A stretch of 64,000 nt of DNA from Meandrina meandrites (taxonomy: Eukaryota; Cnidaria; Anthozoa; Scleractinia; Meandrinidae): assembly GCA_963693305.1 (NCBI GenBank), contig OY855913.1, positions 20,590,015 through 20,654,014 on the forward strand, in the 5' to 3' direction. How positions within the stretch are numbered: the first letter of the stretch is position 1; each line of letters starts with the position of its first letter. The notes under the pieces are model-generated. The model searched no databases, was not told where the DNA came from, and saw only the letters and a program-made list of their open reading frames with translations. Position numbers and translations under genes: made by a program. Of this stretch, positions 54,715-64,000 are shown one piece after another.

Positions 54715-55900
54715 ATAACTCAAAAACTGGAGACCAATTTCGGTCTTAAACTGTGATTACAAAATTGCTGCAAAATCAATTGCAAATCGGATTTAAAAAG
54801 TTCTGCTTTCTGTAATAAGTAGTAATTAAACTCGCTTTAAAAAACCCGATTTATTGGTGAAATATTCGCTTCATTAATAGTATTATCAGTTACACGGACA
54901 TAGAACAAATTCCAGGACTAATCCTCTTCATTGATTTTGAGAAAGCTTTCGACACTTTTGAATGGTCTTTTATAGAGAAAACTCTTAATTACTACAACTT
55001 TGGAAATTCCCTCAACTGTTGGATAAAACTGTTCTACACAGATATTAATAGCAGCATACAAAATAATGGCCGGACATCTGACTTTTTTAACTTAAGTAAA
55101 AGTGTGCGCCAAGGTTGCCCTTTATCTCCTTACCTCTTTATTTTACGTGCTGAAATCTTGGGGGCCTCAATGAGACAAGATAAGCAAATTCGTGGTATCA
55201 ATATGTCAGAGAATGAATGTAAAGTCAGCCAGTATGCTGATGACACTACACTAATCCTAGATGGTGCAAAGTCTTTAATAAAAAGACCATTTTTCCTGTT
55301 AGACAGTTTTGGCAAGTTATCTGGCGTAAATGTTAATTGCGAGAAAACAGAGGCTCTCTGGATTGGATCTTTTTTCCAACAGAACGGATACGATATATAG
55401 AAAGCAAAATATAAAATGGACCTTTCGGAGAGTTAAAGCCCTTGGGGTATGATTCTCAACTTGCAGAGAGGGAGCTTCCACGCTAAATTATCAAGAGAAA
55501 ACAGAAAAAAATCTAAAAAATCCTTATGTGTTGGCAGCTTAGAAGACTAACCTTGTTAGGAAAAATAACTGTTATCAAAAGTTTAGCCGCCTCTCAACTT
55601 TTTTAAATCATGTCGCCTCTGCCTTCCTCAAAATCTCTTGAAAGATATAAACTTTTTCTACAATTTTTTCTTTGGGACAAGAAAGGAGATAAAACTAAAA
55701 GAAGTGAAATGTAAAATGACTACGAAAATGGTGGACTAAAGATGTCGGACATCCAAACTTTTAATCGCTCTTTAAAAGCTAAATGGGTACAGAAATACCT
55801 TGACGATGACAACCGCGGGAAATGGAAGCTGTTTTTCGATTACTTTGGTTAACTACTCACGACTCATGACTGGTTACATAAAGCCAACTCACGTAGCTTG
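54715..55900 (+). pseudogene. Old L1-like ORF2 relic, reverse transcriptase part
   Basis: It begins KNWRPISVLNCDYKIAAKSI (54722). After stops and shifts it continues LFIDFEKAFDTFEWSFIEKT, SVRQGCPLSPYLFILRAEIL and CKVSQYADDTTLILDGAKSL (YADD intact), then GVNVNCEKTEALWIG. Further remnants (FLWDKKGDKTK, NGGLKMSDIQTFNRSLKAKW) match the L1 C-terminal region. Every segment is in + orientation. Multiple lesions make it an old copy, and its sequence differs from both other L1 RTs. It may be the 3' part of the relic at 45335-46440. Confidence 0.8.
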
Positions 55901-56040
55901 TCTAAATATTCAAAAACTCTTCACAAACGAAATAGTTGAGATTTGGTCATAAGTAAAAATTATTGGGTGTGTAGCCAGGCATATTAAAATTTTTTTAGTA
56001 AAAAGAATTTAAAAAATATATTGTCTCGGACGTTTTGGCC

Positions 56041-56200
56041 ACTAAGTAAGGTAAGGTTAGGTAACGTCTTTATTTACAGAGGGTAGCACTTAATAGCTAT
56101 AAAGCTAATAAACCTGTGGCCCTCCTATTTACAATTATTAAAAAACTAAGATATACAATAATATATAAGAGAGGTTGCGCCAGGCCCTAAAGGGACAAGA
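56041..56200 (-). repeat. Probable LINE 3' UTR fragment (minus strand)
   Basis: GTAACGTCTTTATTTACAGA, GGGTAGCACTTAATAGC and AAACCTGTGGCCCTCC resemble the inverse of a CR1/L2-type LINE 3' end from anthozoans, by recollection. No coding part is attached. Confidence 0.4.
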
Positions 56201-56937
56201 TATTTAATGGATTCTAGCGCGGCCATGAAAATCCTTTAGCACCAAACCAAATATCTTTTAATCTCTTGTTCTTAGAGACGTTTATTCAAGAACTGCAATC
56301 TTCATTAAATGTCAATGTCAGCAGTGAAAGGCTGTTGTTTTTAGCTTAAACGTAAATAAAAGTAAGTTACTGCTGGAGATCAATTTTTATACTCTAGGTT
56401 CCAGAACCCGGTTGCATACAACCATTCCGTGCGTTCTGGAAGTTCTCTTTGCATACTATTATTGATATATCAATAGAAGGTGGATAAAAGAGTAGGACCA
56501 TCACAATACAGGTGTGAAAAATCCTTTGGGGCACAGAGAACAGTTGCAAAAAATCCCACTTAAACTTAAGTTGATTTATGCAACCGGGCCCAGACCCCGT
56601 TTATAACAGCATATAACTAGTTGTCAAAGATTTGTAACAGTCATATTTTTTAAATGTACCGGTACGTTGCGAAGCATAAGAGGCGTCAATTTTAGTAAAA
56701 TACGTTATTTCACCATGTTTATCATCGCTGTTTGCCTCATATTTTTAATGAAATTTCTTTTAGTTATGCCTTGGTGAAGCCTTTCTGTTGCCAGAGTTTC
56801 AACGGATTAAAGTTGGTGGTTTTTGCAGGGACAGCGTCTTAAGTCTTAAATAATGGGTGTTTTAGCGGATTATAAGAAATGACCATATTTCGTTAACCAA
56901 TGATTGGGTATGTGTTTGATGGCATTGTTTTTCTTAG
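56201..56937. other. End of the unit C intron
   Basis: It ends with a block (GTTAACCAATGATTGGGTAT ... TTTTCTTAG) also found before exon 62823 (GTTAACCAATCAGTGGGTAT), so this is ancestral intron sequence restored behind the insertions. Confidence 0.6.
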
Positions 56938-57136
56938 CTTCAAGGCCATAGACAATGCATTTTCGATAATGTGACGATCTACTATGCTGACTGTTCACAA
57001 GACAGAATTTTTGAAACCCTGTGTGGTGACAAGCTGCCACGAAGCTATGAACTTCACTCTGCAGGCTTGAAGATCCAGTTTAAAAGCAACAAACACAATG
57101 CAGAAAAGGGATTTCAACTGCGATACCAGAGCTTAG
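56938..57136 (+). CDS. CUB domain exon, second half (unit C), altered Ca2+ ligands
   Basis: A 199-bp exon between the TTTTCTTAG acceptor and G|GTAATG donor, in phase with 38179-38321 (114 codons together). It encodes LQGHRQCIFDNVTIYYADCS, then TLCGDKLPRSYELHSAGLK and FKSNKHNAEKGFQLRYQSL. Cys 3 and 4 are present. Compared with units A, B and D, the Ca2+-ligand Glu eight residues before the FDNV Asp is Gln, and the later ligand Asp (FKSD) is Asn. An extra Cys replaces the Asn in ADNS. This unit probably no longer binds Ca2+ in the usual way. The frame is open and the splice sites are sound. Confidence 0.87.
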
Positions 57137-58467
57137 GTAATGTTAATTACATAAGAACTTGAACGGGCCTAATTCACGAAGCTTTTCTGAGTTGAAATAC
57201 ATCCAAAGGGCTGACTGGTCAATAAGTTCAAGGGTTAGGGGTGGGAGAGGGCTGGAGCAACGGTAGCAAAACATGTGATCCCATCCCTTCTTCTTGGGTC
57301 AAAATTGGCTGAATCACAGATCCAAGGTTAAAAAGTAACATGATACATCCCTTCTCAGCTAAACTCTTGCTTTGCAAAATCTGGTCTGCTCTCTTATTTT
57401 AACAAATTATGTAACATGGAGAAGAATTAAAGGTAAATCTCTCTCGCTGTCACTCTCTTCATTTTTGGAGTCAAAATGATGACGGGTCTGTAAGCCCCCT
57501 GCACTTCGCGAGAATACAAAAGATATCGAAAAGAAATGCTCAGTCTTACCTTACAAGAAAACTCGTTGCAATCTTCAAACCCACGGAGCTGCCATGGGTA
57601 CAAAGATTGCCGCAGTCCTTCCTAACATCCTCATCGCCAAAATAGAAAACCAAATAGTCGGACAAAGTATAGTCAGACAAAGTATAGTCACGTCTGTTTA
57701 TGCCAAGGGGATGTAATGTTTGGGCTTCAGGAGCCCTCCTAACTGAATCACGTTTGCTTCGTACAAGTTCAAGCGGGATGAGACCGAAAATAATTGGCTG
57801 TATACAAATACTGTTAACCTCATTAGAAACGTTTGAGTTCTTACACTTAAAAAATTTATAACTGTTATCTTTGCAATTTCAGTATTAAAGTAGAAAACGT
57901 TAAATAACAGCTTTGTTGAAGCTTGTCATTTGCCAGATACAATTCTTGCTTTTCTTGTTACGTCATAAAATTCTGAAATCAAATTCACTAGGCCAGCTAA
58001 GTTTTCGTTGTCACTAGGTGTAAGATAAACTGAAAAAAGGAGTCTTTTTGCAAATTTCCAGCTCTGTAGTGGCCTTCGTTTTTAGAACAGAGCATTTTGA
58101 ATATTTGAGTCCTCCACCACATCTTAGGCCACAATGCTTTGCGCTTATGATCTAGCCGCGAGCCGCAGTGCCCAGGACAGGTGAAGGAAGACCTCGATTA
58201 CGGTTGCTGCCTCGGTCGGTCAATTCAGGATGACCTCTCTGCGGCAGCATTGACTTACAGACGGGTAGCTAATTTCTGTTCCATCTACGGGGGGTTTGGG
58301 AAGGTATTTATGTGAGTTAAAGCGTTATTTCTATTTTTCCCCTATGTTACGAACGCTGTCTACGAGAAAAAAAATCACTGACCCCCTTTCCCATTCGGTC
58401 GCCTGCGTTCGGTTAAATGGGGAACAGCATGAAAAACTACCAGATGTTGACCTTTTTTCTTTAACAG
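57137..58467 (+). other. Intron between CUB units C and D
   Basis: Homologous to the introns at 29535-31400 and 63031-63920 over several blocks (AAGAAATGCTCAGTC, GCCATGGGTA, AAGCGTTATT, CCCATTCGGT). No exon. 58120-58400 is the paired copy of 28032-28320. Confidence 0.65.
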
Positions 58468-58610
58468 CGGATTGCGGTGGAACGTTGAGTGCTTCCTCAG
58501 GAATTATATCAAGTCCTAAATATCCCGAAAATTATCCGCCATGGTCCAACTGCACCTGGTCTTTTAACCTGCAAGCAGCAGGTGTGCGTATAGAATTTCT
58601 TGACTTTCAG
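58468..58610 (+). CDS. CUB domain exon, first half (unit D)
   Basis: A 143-bp exon between the CTTTAACAG acceptor and TTTCAG|GTAAGA donor, same phases as B and C. It encodes [38 protein letters not shown] and VRIEFLDFQ. All first-half landmarks are present: Cys-Gly-Gly, SP.YPENYP and NCTW. It pairs with 62823-63030 across a 4.2-kb intron holding a microsatellite and a minus-strand LINE. A longer frame through this exon into the microsatellite (58296-59162) is an artefact of the repeat. Confidence 0.88.
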
Positions 58611-58640
58611 GTAAGACTAAGAGTATTAAAGTTACCCGAT

Positions 58641-58716
<76 letters not shown>

Positions 58717-59072
58717 GCTACTGCTACTGCTACTGCTACTGCTACTGCTACTGCTACTGCTACTGCTACTGCTACTGCTACTGCTACTGCTACTGCTACT
58801 GCTACTGCTACTGCTACTGCTACTGCTACTGCTACTGCTACTGCTACTGCTACTGCTACTGCTACTGCTACTGCTACTGCTACTGCTACTGCTACTGCTA
58901 CTGCTACTGCTACTGCTACTGCTACTGCTACTGCTACTGCTACTGCTACTGCTACTGCTACTGCTACTGCTACTGCTACTGCTACTGCTACTGCTACTGC
59001 TACTGCTACTGCTACTGCTACTGCTACTGCTACTGCTACTGCTACTGCTACTACTACTACTACTACTACTAC
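58641..59072. repeat. (TAC)n / (CTGCTA)n microsatellite
   Basis: A (TAC)n run (58641-58715) passes into an uninterrupted hexamer CTGCTA array of about 56 units (58716-59051) and back to (TAC)n, then AAT units. It begins about 30 bp behind the splice donor of CUB exon D. Confidence 0.97.
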
Positions 59073-59309
59073 AATAATAATAATGATAATATTCCGGGCA
59101 GTATATCCACAGAGTGGCTCTTCGCCTGCCCGATGCTAACTAAATTTACAATTGAAGGATAAAAAATATCTAAAAATTTATATCTATATGTAAAGGAGAT
59201 AAAATTGTATTGAACTTACGTGAATTAAACTAACTTAAATAAACTGACTTCATTATATGTATTAATTATGTGAATTAAAATATATATGTATAAGAAGAAT
59301 AGCTTAAGA
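59073..59309. other. AT-rich intron stretch
   Basis: Nothing recognised; it lies between the microsatellite and the LINE 3' tail. Confidence 0.4.
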
Positions 59310-62303
59310 TATGCTAAAATAAATAAATGAATAAATAAATAATTAAAATTATTCCAGAAGTTCTAAAGCTCTCTTAAAAGTAATGTTTCTGGTGTCTTTA
59401 CAAAATTTGCGATAGTCTTGGCAGCACCTCACGCTGCTGGGCAACCTGTTAAATAAACTTGCAGTTTGGTCCTGCAGATTATTATTAATTAAGGATCTTA
59501 AGCATCTTTCGTGTTGAAATACATTAAGTTTCAGATAACTTGGCCAATGTGGGTTATGAAGGGCTTTGTGAGTTGCCTTGAGTAGGTTCCATTCGCGTTG
59601 TTCCTTTACGGGAAGCCATTTGAGTTTCGTAAGGATTTCTTCGGATGACACAAATCTACCAAGCACAAAACTAGCTGTAGCCTTTTGCACTCTCTGGAGA
59701 CGTTTCATTAAATAATCCGGGAGCGAGTGGTATAGTATGTCATTATAGTATAGTTTGCTTAGAACCAGTGCCTGTGCCAAATTCTTCTTGATGTGAAAAG
59801 GTAGGATGTTCTTTAACTTCCTTAGGGTTGTTAGAGTAGCATAGCAGGACGCTGCTACTAGTCTGATATTTCCTTCCCAGTTCAGATGCTCATGGATGTG
59901 AGACCCCAATAATTTAGTGGTGGTCACTCGTTCCAATGGGGTGCTGTTGATTGTGATATCAGTGTCTAAATGATGGACCTTTGATAACTGCGGAGTAGAT
60001 AATAACATCAGCTTAGTCTTGGAAGGATTAATGACTAAGTTTGCTTCACGTGACCATGCCTCCAATTTGCCTATACTTGCAGAAAGTTCAGTTAGTGTTG
60101 ATTGAAGATCTGCTGGTTTGCAGTGTGTATACAATGTGGTATCATCAGCATATTGATGACATTTATCTCCGCGTACATATGACTGAAGGTCGGCGACGTA
60201 GAGATTGAAAATAAGTGGCCCCATGATAGAACCTTGAGGCACGCCGAAGCTCACCGTACAAAGCTCTGACGTTTTTTCATCGACTTGCACAAAGTGTTTC
60301 CTTCCTGTGAGATATTGGATCGTCCATTTAAGATATTCCTTGGAAAAGCCCAACAGGCTAAGCTTTTCAAGGACAGTCTTGTACTTGATGGTATCAAACG
60401 CCTTAGAGAAATCGGCCAATACCATGAGGGTAACTTCTCCTCGCTTCATGGTGCGAATAATGTCATCTCTGATCCCCAATAGAACAGTAGTCGTTGAGTT
60501 TCCTTTCCTGAAACCTGAGATAGTCTTTTTTAACAGGAAGTGAGAATCAATGTAATCAATAACTTGGTGATGTACGAGTCTTTCAAAAACCTTTGAAAGG
60601 ACCGGAAGTATTGATATCGGTCTCATGTCTGACACACTGAAGATAGAGCCACTGGTGTTAGGGAGTGGAGTTATCCTCGCAATTTTCGAAGTGTCTGGAA
60701 ATGTTGATGTGTCAATACAGGAATTTATCACGTCTGTCAAAGGTCCTGCAATCAGGTCGGCTACAGGCTTTAGGAACTTAGTCGGTATTTGGTCAGGTCC
60801 TGTCGATGTATCGGAACGAATTGATTTGATTTCCCTGAGGACCTCTTCGTGTTTAACGTGGTGCAAGGTGAATGATTTTTCCTCCGTCAGGCATGGTTGC
60901 AAGCTATCAACAAAGTTCAGTAGGTCTTCTTTCGCGTCAACATCTGTATGTCCGGTGGTGCGTTGGGCAACTTCTGCAAAATGCTTGTTAAGCACATTGA
61001 CATCCAGACGTAAAGGCGGTGGACATGGGTTCAAAATACGGTGTATAATACGCCAGACCGCTTTCGGTTTCGATGATGATAATGCCGTGTTGATGAACGA
61101 TCGTTTCGCCTCTTTGATTGTTGTTTTCAGACGATTACGGACGTCGCGAAAAGCTTGCCAGGCGTCAGGTGTTTCTAACGAGTGTGCCTTGTGTCGTAGT
61201 ACATTTCTCTGATTTTGTAGATCTACAATTTCCTCATCATGTAACCAGGGAGCTGGCGGCCGTGTGACCTTTGTGCGTGTCAGTGGAGCATGTCGCTCAA
61301 TACAGTCTGTGATGAGTGTAGTAAACATCTCTAGCTTTTCTTCAGAATCATCGGTTGCCTGAATGACACTAAATAGAAGGGATGTAAAGTCACGAACGAA
61401 CTTTTCTTCCTTGAACCCACGCTTTTTTCGAATCATTTTAAACCTTGGAACAAAGCGATCAGCACGAATGTTGAGGCACGTGTAAGGTGCGTCATGGTCG
61501 CTCACATTTGAGCATGGAAGAACATCAGCATGTGTAACACGCTTAGAATCATTTGAGATTATGTGATCAATCAAGGTCTCACTGTGAGGTGTAACTCTTG
61601 TTGGCTTTTGCACGTGCTGTGTTAGGTTAAACGTGCTCAAAAAATCTGTATACTGTTTTGTCAACGGCGCATTTGGCTTCAGCACGTCAATATTTAAATC
61701 CCCAGTAATAAGCAATAAACCGTCCCACGAAGTTGACAGATCCGCCAACATGTTCTCCATTTGCGACATCCACTGTTGGGTATCTAGTATTCTCGTGGAT
61801 CTGTATATGGTCCCCATTAATAAGTGACTATGTTTATTGCGTCCTTGAATTTCAAGCCACAGGTGTTCTAATTCAGGGTATCTTGATTCAATATCCTTAC
61901 GCCTTTTGTACTACACACTTTCTTTAATGTATGCACCAACGCCTCCACCTTTGATTTTATCTCTATTCCTAAACTCATTAGCATAGCCAGGAATAGATAC
62001 ATGGCTAAGTAGTTGTGGGTTGTCTTTCAGCCATGTTTCGCTAAGCATAACCACGTCAAAGCCGTATCTTTGAATGACAAGGAGTAGCTCGTCGAATGTT
62101 GATGTCATGCATTGCGTGTTGATGTGCATAAAAGAAAGTTGTTTTTGTCTCGCAATGAGAGCATCGAGGTGGCGGTCGGAATTCCAATGATTACTTGAGT
62201 AACGAGACAGAAAAGGAGGTTTGTAGTACAGTAGGTAATTCATGGGTTTCTCCGAATACCCAAGTAATGCCAACTGGCACTGAGTTGCAAGATACCTGTG
62301 CAC
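59310..62303 (-). pseudogene. CR1/L2-like LINE ORF2 with one in-frame stop
   Basis: The minus-strand frame 62303-59349 (984 codons) is open except for a single TAG at 61911-61913. Before it: FMHINTQCMTSTFDELLLVI, VVMLSETWL and GGGVGAYI (endonuclease start). After it: LLITGDLNIDVL, a LIDHI string and SDHDAPY (endonuclease end), then the reverse transcriptase with RPISILPVLSKVFERLVHHQ, LADFSKAFDTI (Asp), GVPQGSIMGPLIFNLYVADL and QYADDTTLYTH (YADD). The C-terminus has KLKWLPVKEQREWN. This motif set fits the CR1/L2 (Jockey) group. A TTTA-rich 3' tail lies at 59315-59345. The copy sits antisense in the unit D intron. Confidence 0.88.
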
Positions 62304-62822
62304 TATAGTCCGTGTGGATTAAATTTTTTTAATTATATCAGTTGCAATCTGTTGAAGCTAATCAGAAGGACTCAATATTCACGGCGGGAATACGTATTTA
62401 CGCTTGAGACCCAGTCAAGGCCCAGTACAAAGAAATTTCAATACTGAGCTGGGCACTTAAACATCTTCTAAAGCGGTGGCCCGGTAAAACTTCCGAATAT
62501 TTTTTGAGTTTGCAAAATGGATCTTCCCTCATAGACAACACGATAACAACAGAACGCGATGAGTTCACCGAGCTCGTTTTTTAGTAATAAGTACTTAAAC
62601 TCTTGAATAAAGGGTATTTTTAAGAAGCTATACAACACGATAACAACTGAACGCGATGAGTTCACCGAGCTCGTTTTTAGTAATAAGTACTTAAACTCTT
62701 GAATAAAGGGTATTTTTAAGAAGCTATACAATTGCTATGGTAACCTTTGATGTCAAGGAAATTAGCATATTTTGTTAACCAATCAGTGGGTATTTGCTTG
62801 ATAACACTGTTATTGTTTTTAG
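62304..62822 (+). other. Remaining intron before CUB exon D2
   Basis: It resumes homology with the unit B intron (CTGTTGAAGCTAATCAGAAG against GGTTGAAGCTAACCAGAAG at 28812). A 97-bp direct tandem duplication is at 62536-62728 (CAACACGATAACAAC ... AAGAAGCTATA, twice). Confidence 0.7.
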
Positions 62823-63030
62823 CTTGAAGATCATTATCACTGCATTTACGATGATGTGACGATCTACTACGCTGTCAGTCCTAATCGCTCACCGGACAAA
62901 ATCTTTAAAACCCTGTGTGGTGACAAGCAGCCTCAAAGCTATGACCTTCATGCTGCTGGCGTAGAGATTCGGTTTAAAAGTGACGGAAGTGTTGAAAGAA
63001 AGGGATTTCGACTGAGATACCAGAGCTTAG
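62823..63030 (+). CDS. CUB domain exon, second half (unit D)
   Basis: A 208-bp exon between the TTTTTAG acceptor and G|GTAATT donor; with 58468-58610 it makes 117 codons. It encodes LEDHYHCIYDDVTIYYAVSP, NRSPDKIFKTLCGDKQPQSY and DLHAAGVEIRFKSDGSVERK, then GFRLRYQSL. Cys 3 and 4 and all three Ca2+-ligand positions (Glu, Asp, Asp) are kept. The loop before LCGD is the longest in the array. Confidence 0.88.
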
Positions 63031-63920
63031 GTAATTACCACAGCACAACAAATAACAGGCCAGATTCACGAAGCTCTCCTAAGTTAAGATTTATCCAAAG
63101 GGACTTATCAATAAGTTTAGGGGGTGGGCCCGAGCATTTGGGAAAGCAGCTGTTGACTCAATATACTGAATCACCACTGATCCAAGGTTCTAAATAACAT
63201 AACCTACCTCTTCCCAACGGAATCCTCGTTTTCCACCGGTTTACTGCTCTCTCATTCACATCTACATCAACATGCATAAATTATTTTTTTTAAATTTACA
63301 CTTGTTGCCTGCAATATTGAATAAAAAAAGTGCAGTTTACAAAACGAGAAACGCCCAGAGAAACTAAAAAAACTCCTAATTAAACGGTAAAGATTATCTT
63401 CAAGTCAGGGAACAGCCATGGGTACTGCATAACACTCATATTTTGGAAAAAGAATTATTGATGACGCCATCTATGCGGGACGCAAGCAGAGACAGAATAG
63501 AAGAAGTCCTTCTTAATGCAAACAGCTTTCGCCCTACAATCAAATTCAATGCTGAAATTTCAGAAAGAGTTAAATTCGATCCAAACCAATTTGTCAAATT
63601 TGATATTGCACTGGCCAAAATGACGGCCTGAATTTCATTGAGCAAACTTTCACATGTCGCAATGTTAATTTTCCACTTAAAAACTGGCGCGTCGGTTCTT
63701 CAGCAAATGCATTTGCCCATAAAATCCAGGAAAATTTTCTCATGTACACACACGCACAAATAAAAATGGTCACATAAGATGTTTCATAAGATTTGCTAGT
63801 ATGGATGCGACTTCAGTTGTGGAACAGCACGAAGAGCGGCAAGTTGGAAAAGGGTGGGGCTACCATTCGGCATTTGAACGTCCAACTAGTAGCTGATTGT
63901 CATAATATTTTCTTTTACAG
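63031..63920 (+). other. Compact intron between CUB units D and E
   Basis: At 890 bp this is the least disturbed inter-unit intron. It shares blocks with the introns after units B and C, so it is the best model of the ancestral intron. The small ORFs inside have no support. Confidence 0.65.
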
Positions 63921-64000
63921 CTGAATGTGGTGGAACCTTGAGTGCCTCCTCGGGAATTATATCAAGTCCTACTTATCCCGAAAGATATTTGCCACTGTCC
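63921..64000 (+). CDS. CUB domain exon, first half (unit E), cut by window end
   Basis: It follows the TTTTCTTTTACAG acceptor with phase 1 entry. The 80 bp present encode [20 protein letters not shown] and RYLPLS, equivalent to the start of exons B, C and D. The conserved NYPP is RYLP here, a small divergence. The rest of the exon and its partner lie beyond the window. Confidence 0.85.

Noticed and set aside
58641..59072. CRISPR-like regular array
   Set aside because: Pure hexamer microsatellite with no spacers.
58296..59162. 288-codon + strand ORF rich in Tyr-Cys repeats
   Set aside because: It runs through the CUB exon D splice donor into the (TAC)n/(CTGCTA)n microsatellite; the repeat simply lacks stops in that frame.
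60625..61212. 195-codon + strand ORF
   Set aside because: Antisense shadow of the CR1/L2-like ORF2.
62468..62731. Minus-strand ORF with an internal repeat
   Set aside because: The repeat is the 97-bp tandem duplication of intron sequence; no coding support.

Overview
The window reads as nuclear DNA of an animal, most likely an anthozoan cnidarian such as a stony coral. This is inferred from four things: multi-CUB exons with GT/AG splice sites, L1-like and CR1/L2-like LINEs together with a Penelope-like fragment, a tRNA-derived SINE, and a dense layer of short inverted-repeat elements with G/C homopolymer ends. Nothing looks bacterial: there are no operons or ribosome binding sites, and every long ORF belongs to a retrotransposon.

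The only host gene I can support is a multi-CUB-domain gene on the + strand. Each CUB domain is split over two exons. The first half is 143 bp, entered in phase 1 and left in phase 0. The second half is 190-208 bp, entered in phase 0 and left in phase 1. Exons found are 18556-18754 (second half, unit A), 28462-28604 + 29345-29534 (unit B), 38179-38321 + 56938-57136 (unit C), 58468-58610 + 62823-63030 (unit D) and 63921-64000 (first half of unit E, cut by the window end). The introns of different units are homologous, so the array grew by duplication of whole two-exon units. Unit C's internal intron has swollen to about 18.6 kb.

Layout. 1-6.8 kb: tandemly duplicated, broken Myb/SANT-like ORFs, and a dispersed repeat split by a 2.07-kb Mutator-like element with 9-bp target duplications. 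6.9-13.5 kb: an apparently complete L1-like element with intact ORF1 and ORF2, a poly(A) tail and 16-bp target duplications. 13.6-28 kb: dispersed repeats and many hairpin or terminal-inverted-repeat elements around CUB exon A. 28-38 kb: CUB unit B, then a 6.7-kb composite insertion in the next intron. 38-57 kb: the unit C intron, holding a SINE, a hammerhead-ribozyme-like palindrome, hairpin elements, L1 relics, a frameshifted L1 and a 3.85-kb element with roughly 580-bp inverted arms flanked by TTAA. 57-64 kb: CUB units D and E, an uninterrupted hexanucleotide array next to a splice donor, and a minus-strand CR1/L2-like LINE broken by a single stop codon.

The window is therefore one expanding CUB gene whose introns record successive, often nested, transposon insertions. 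In several cases a paralogous repeat copy inside the window supplies the empty site. I see no defence system, CRISPR array or operon-like novel system. The strongest unusual signals are the decay of Ca2+ ligands in CUB unit C, three unrelated TTAA-flanked elements, the mirrored hammerhead-like cores, and the minisatellite-armed Mutator-like element.
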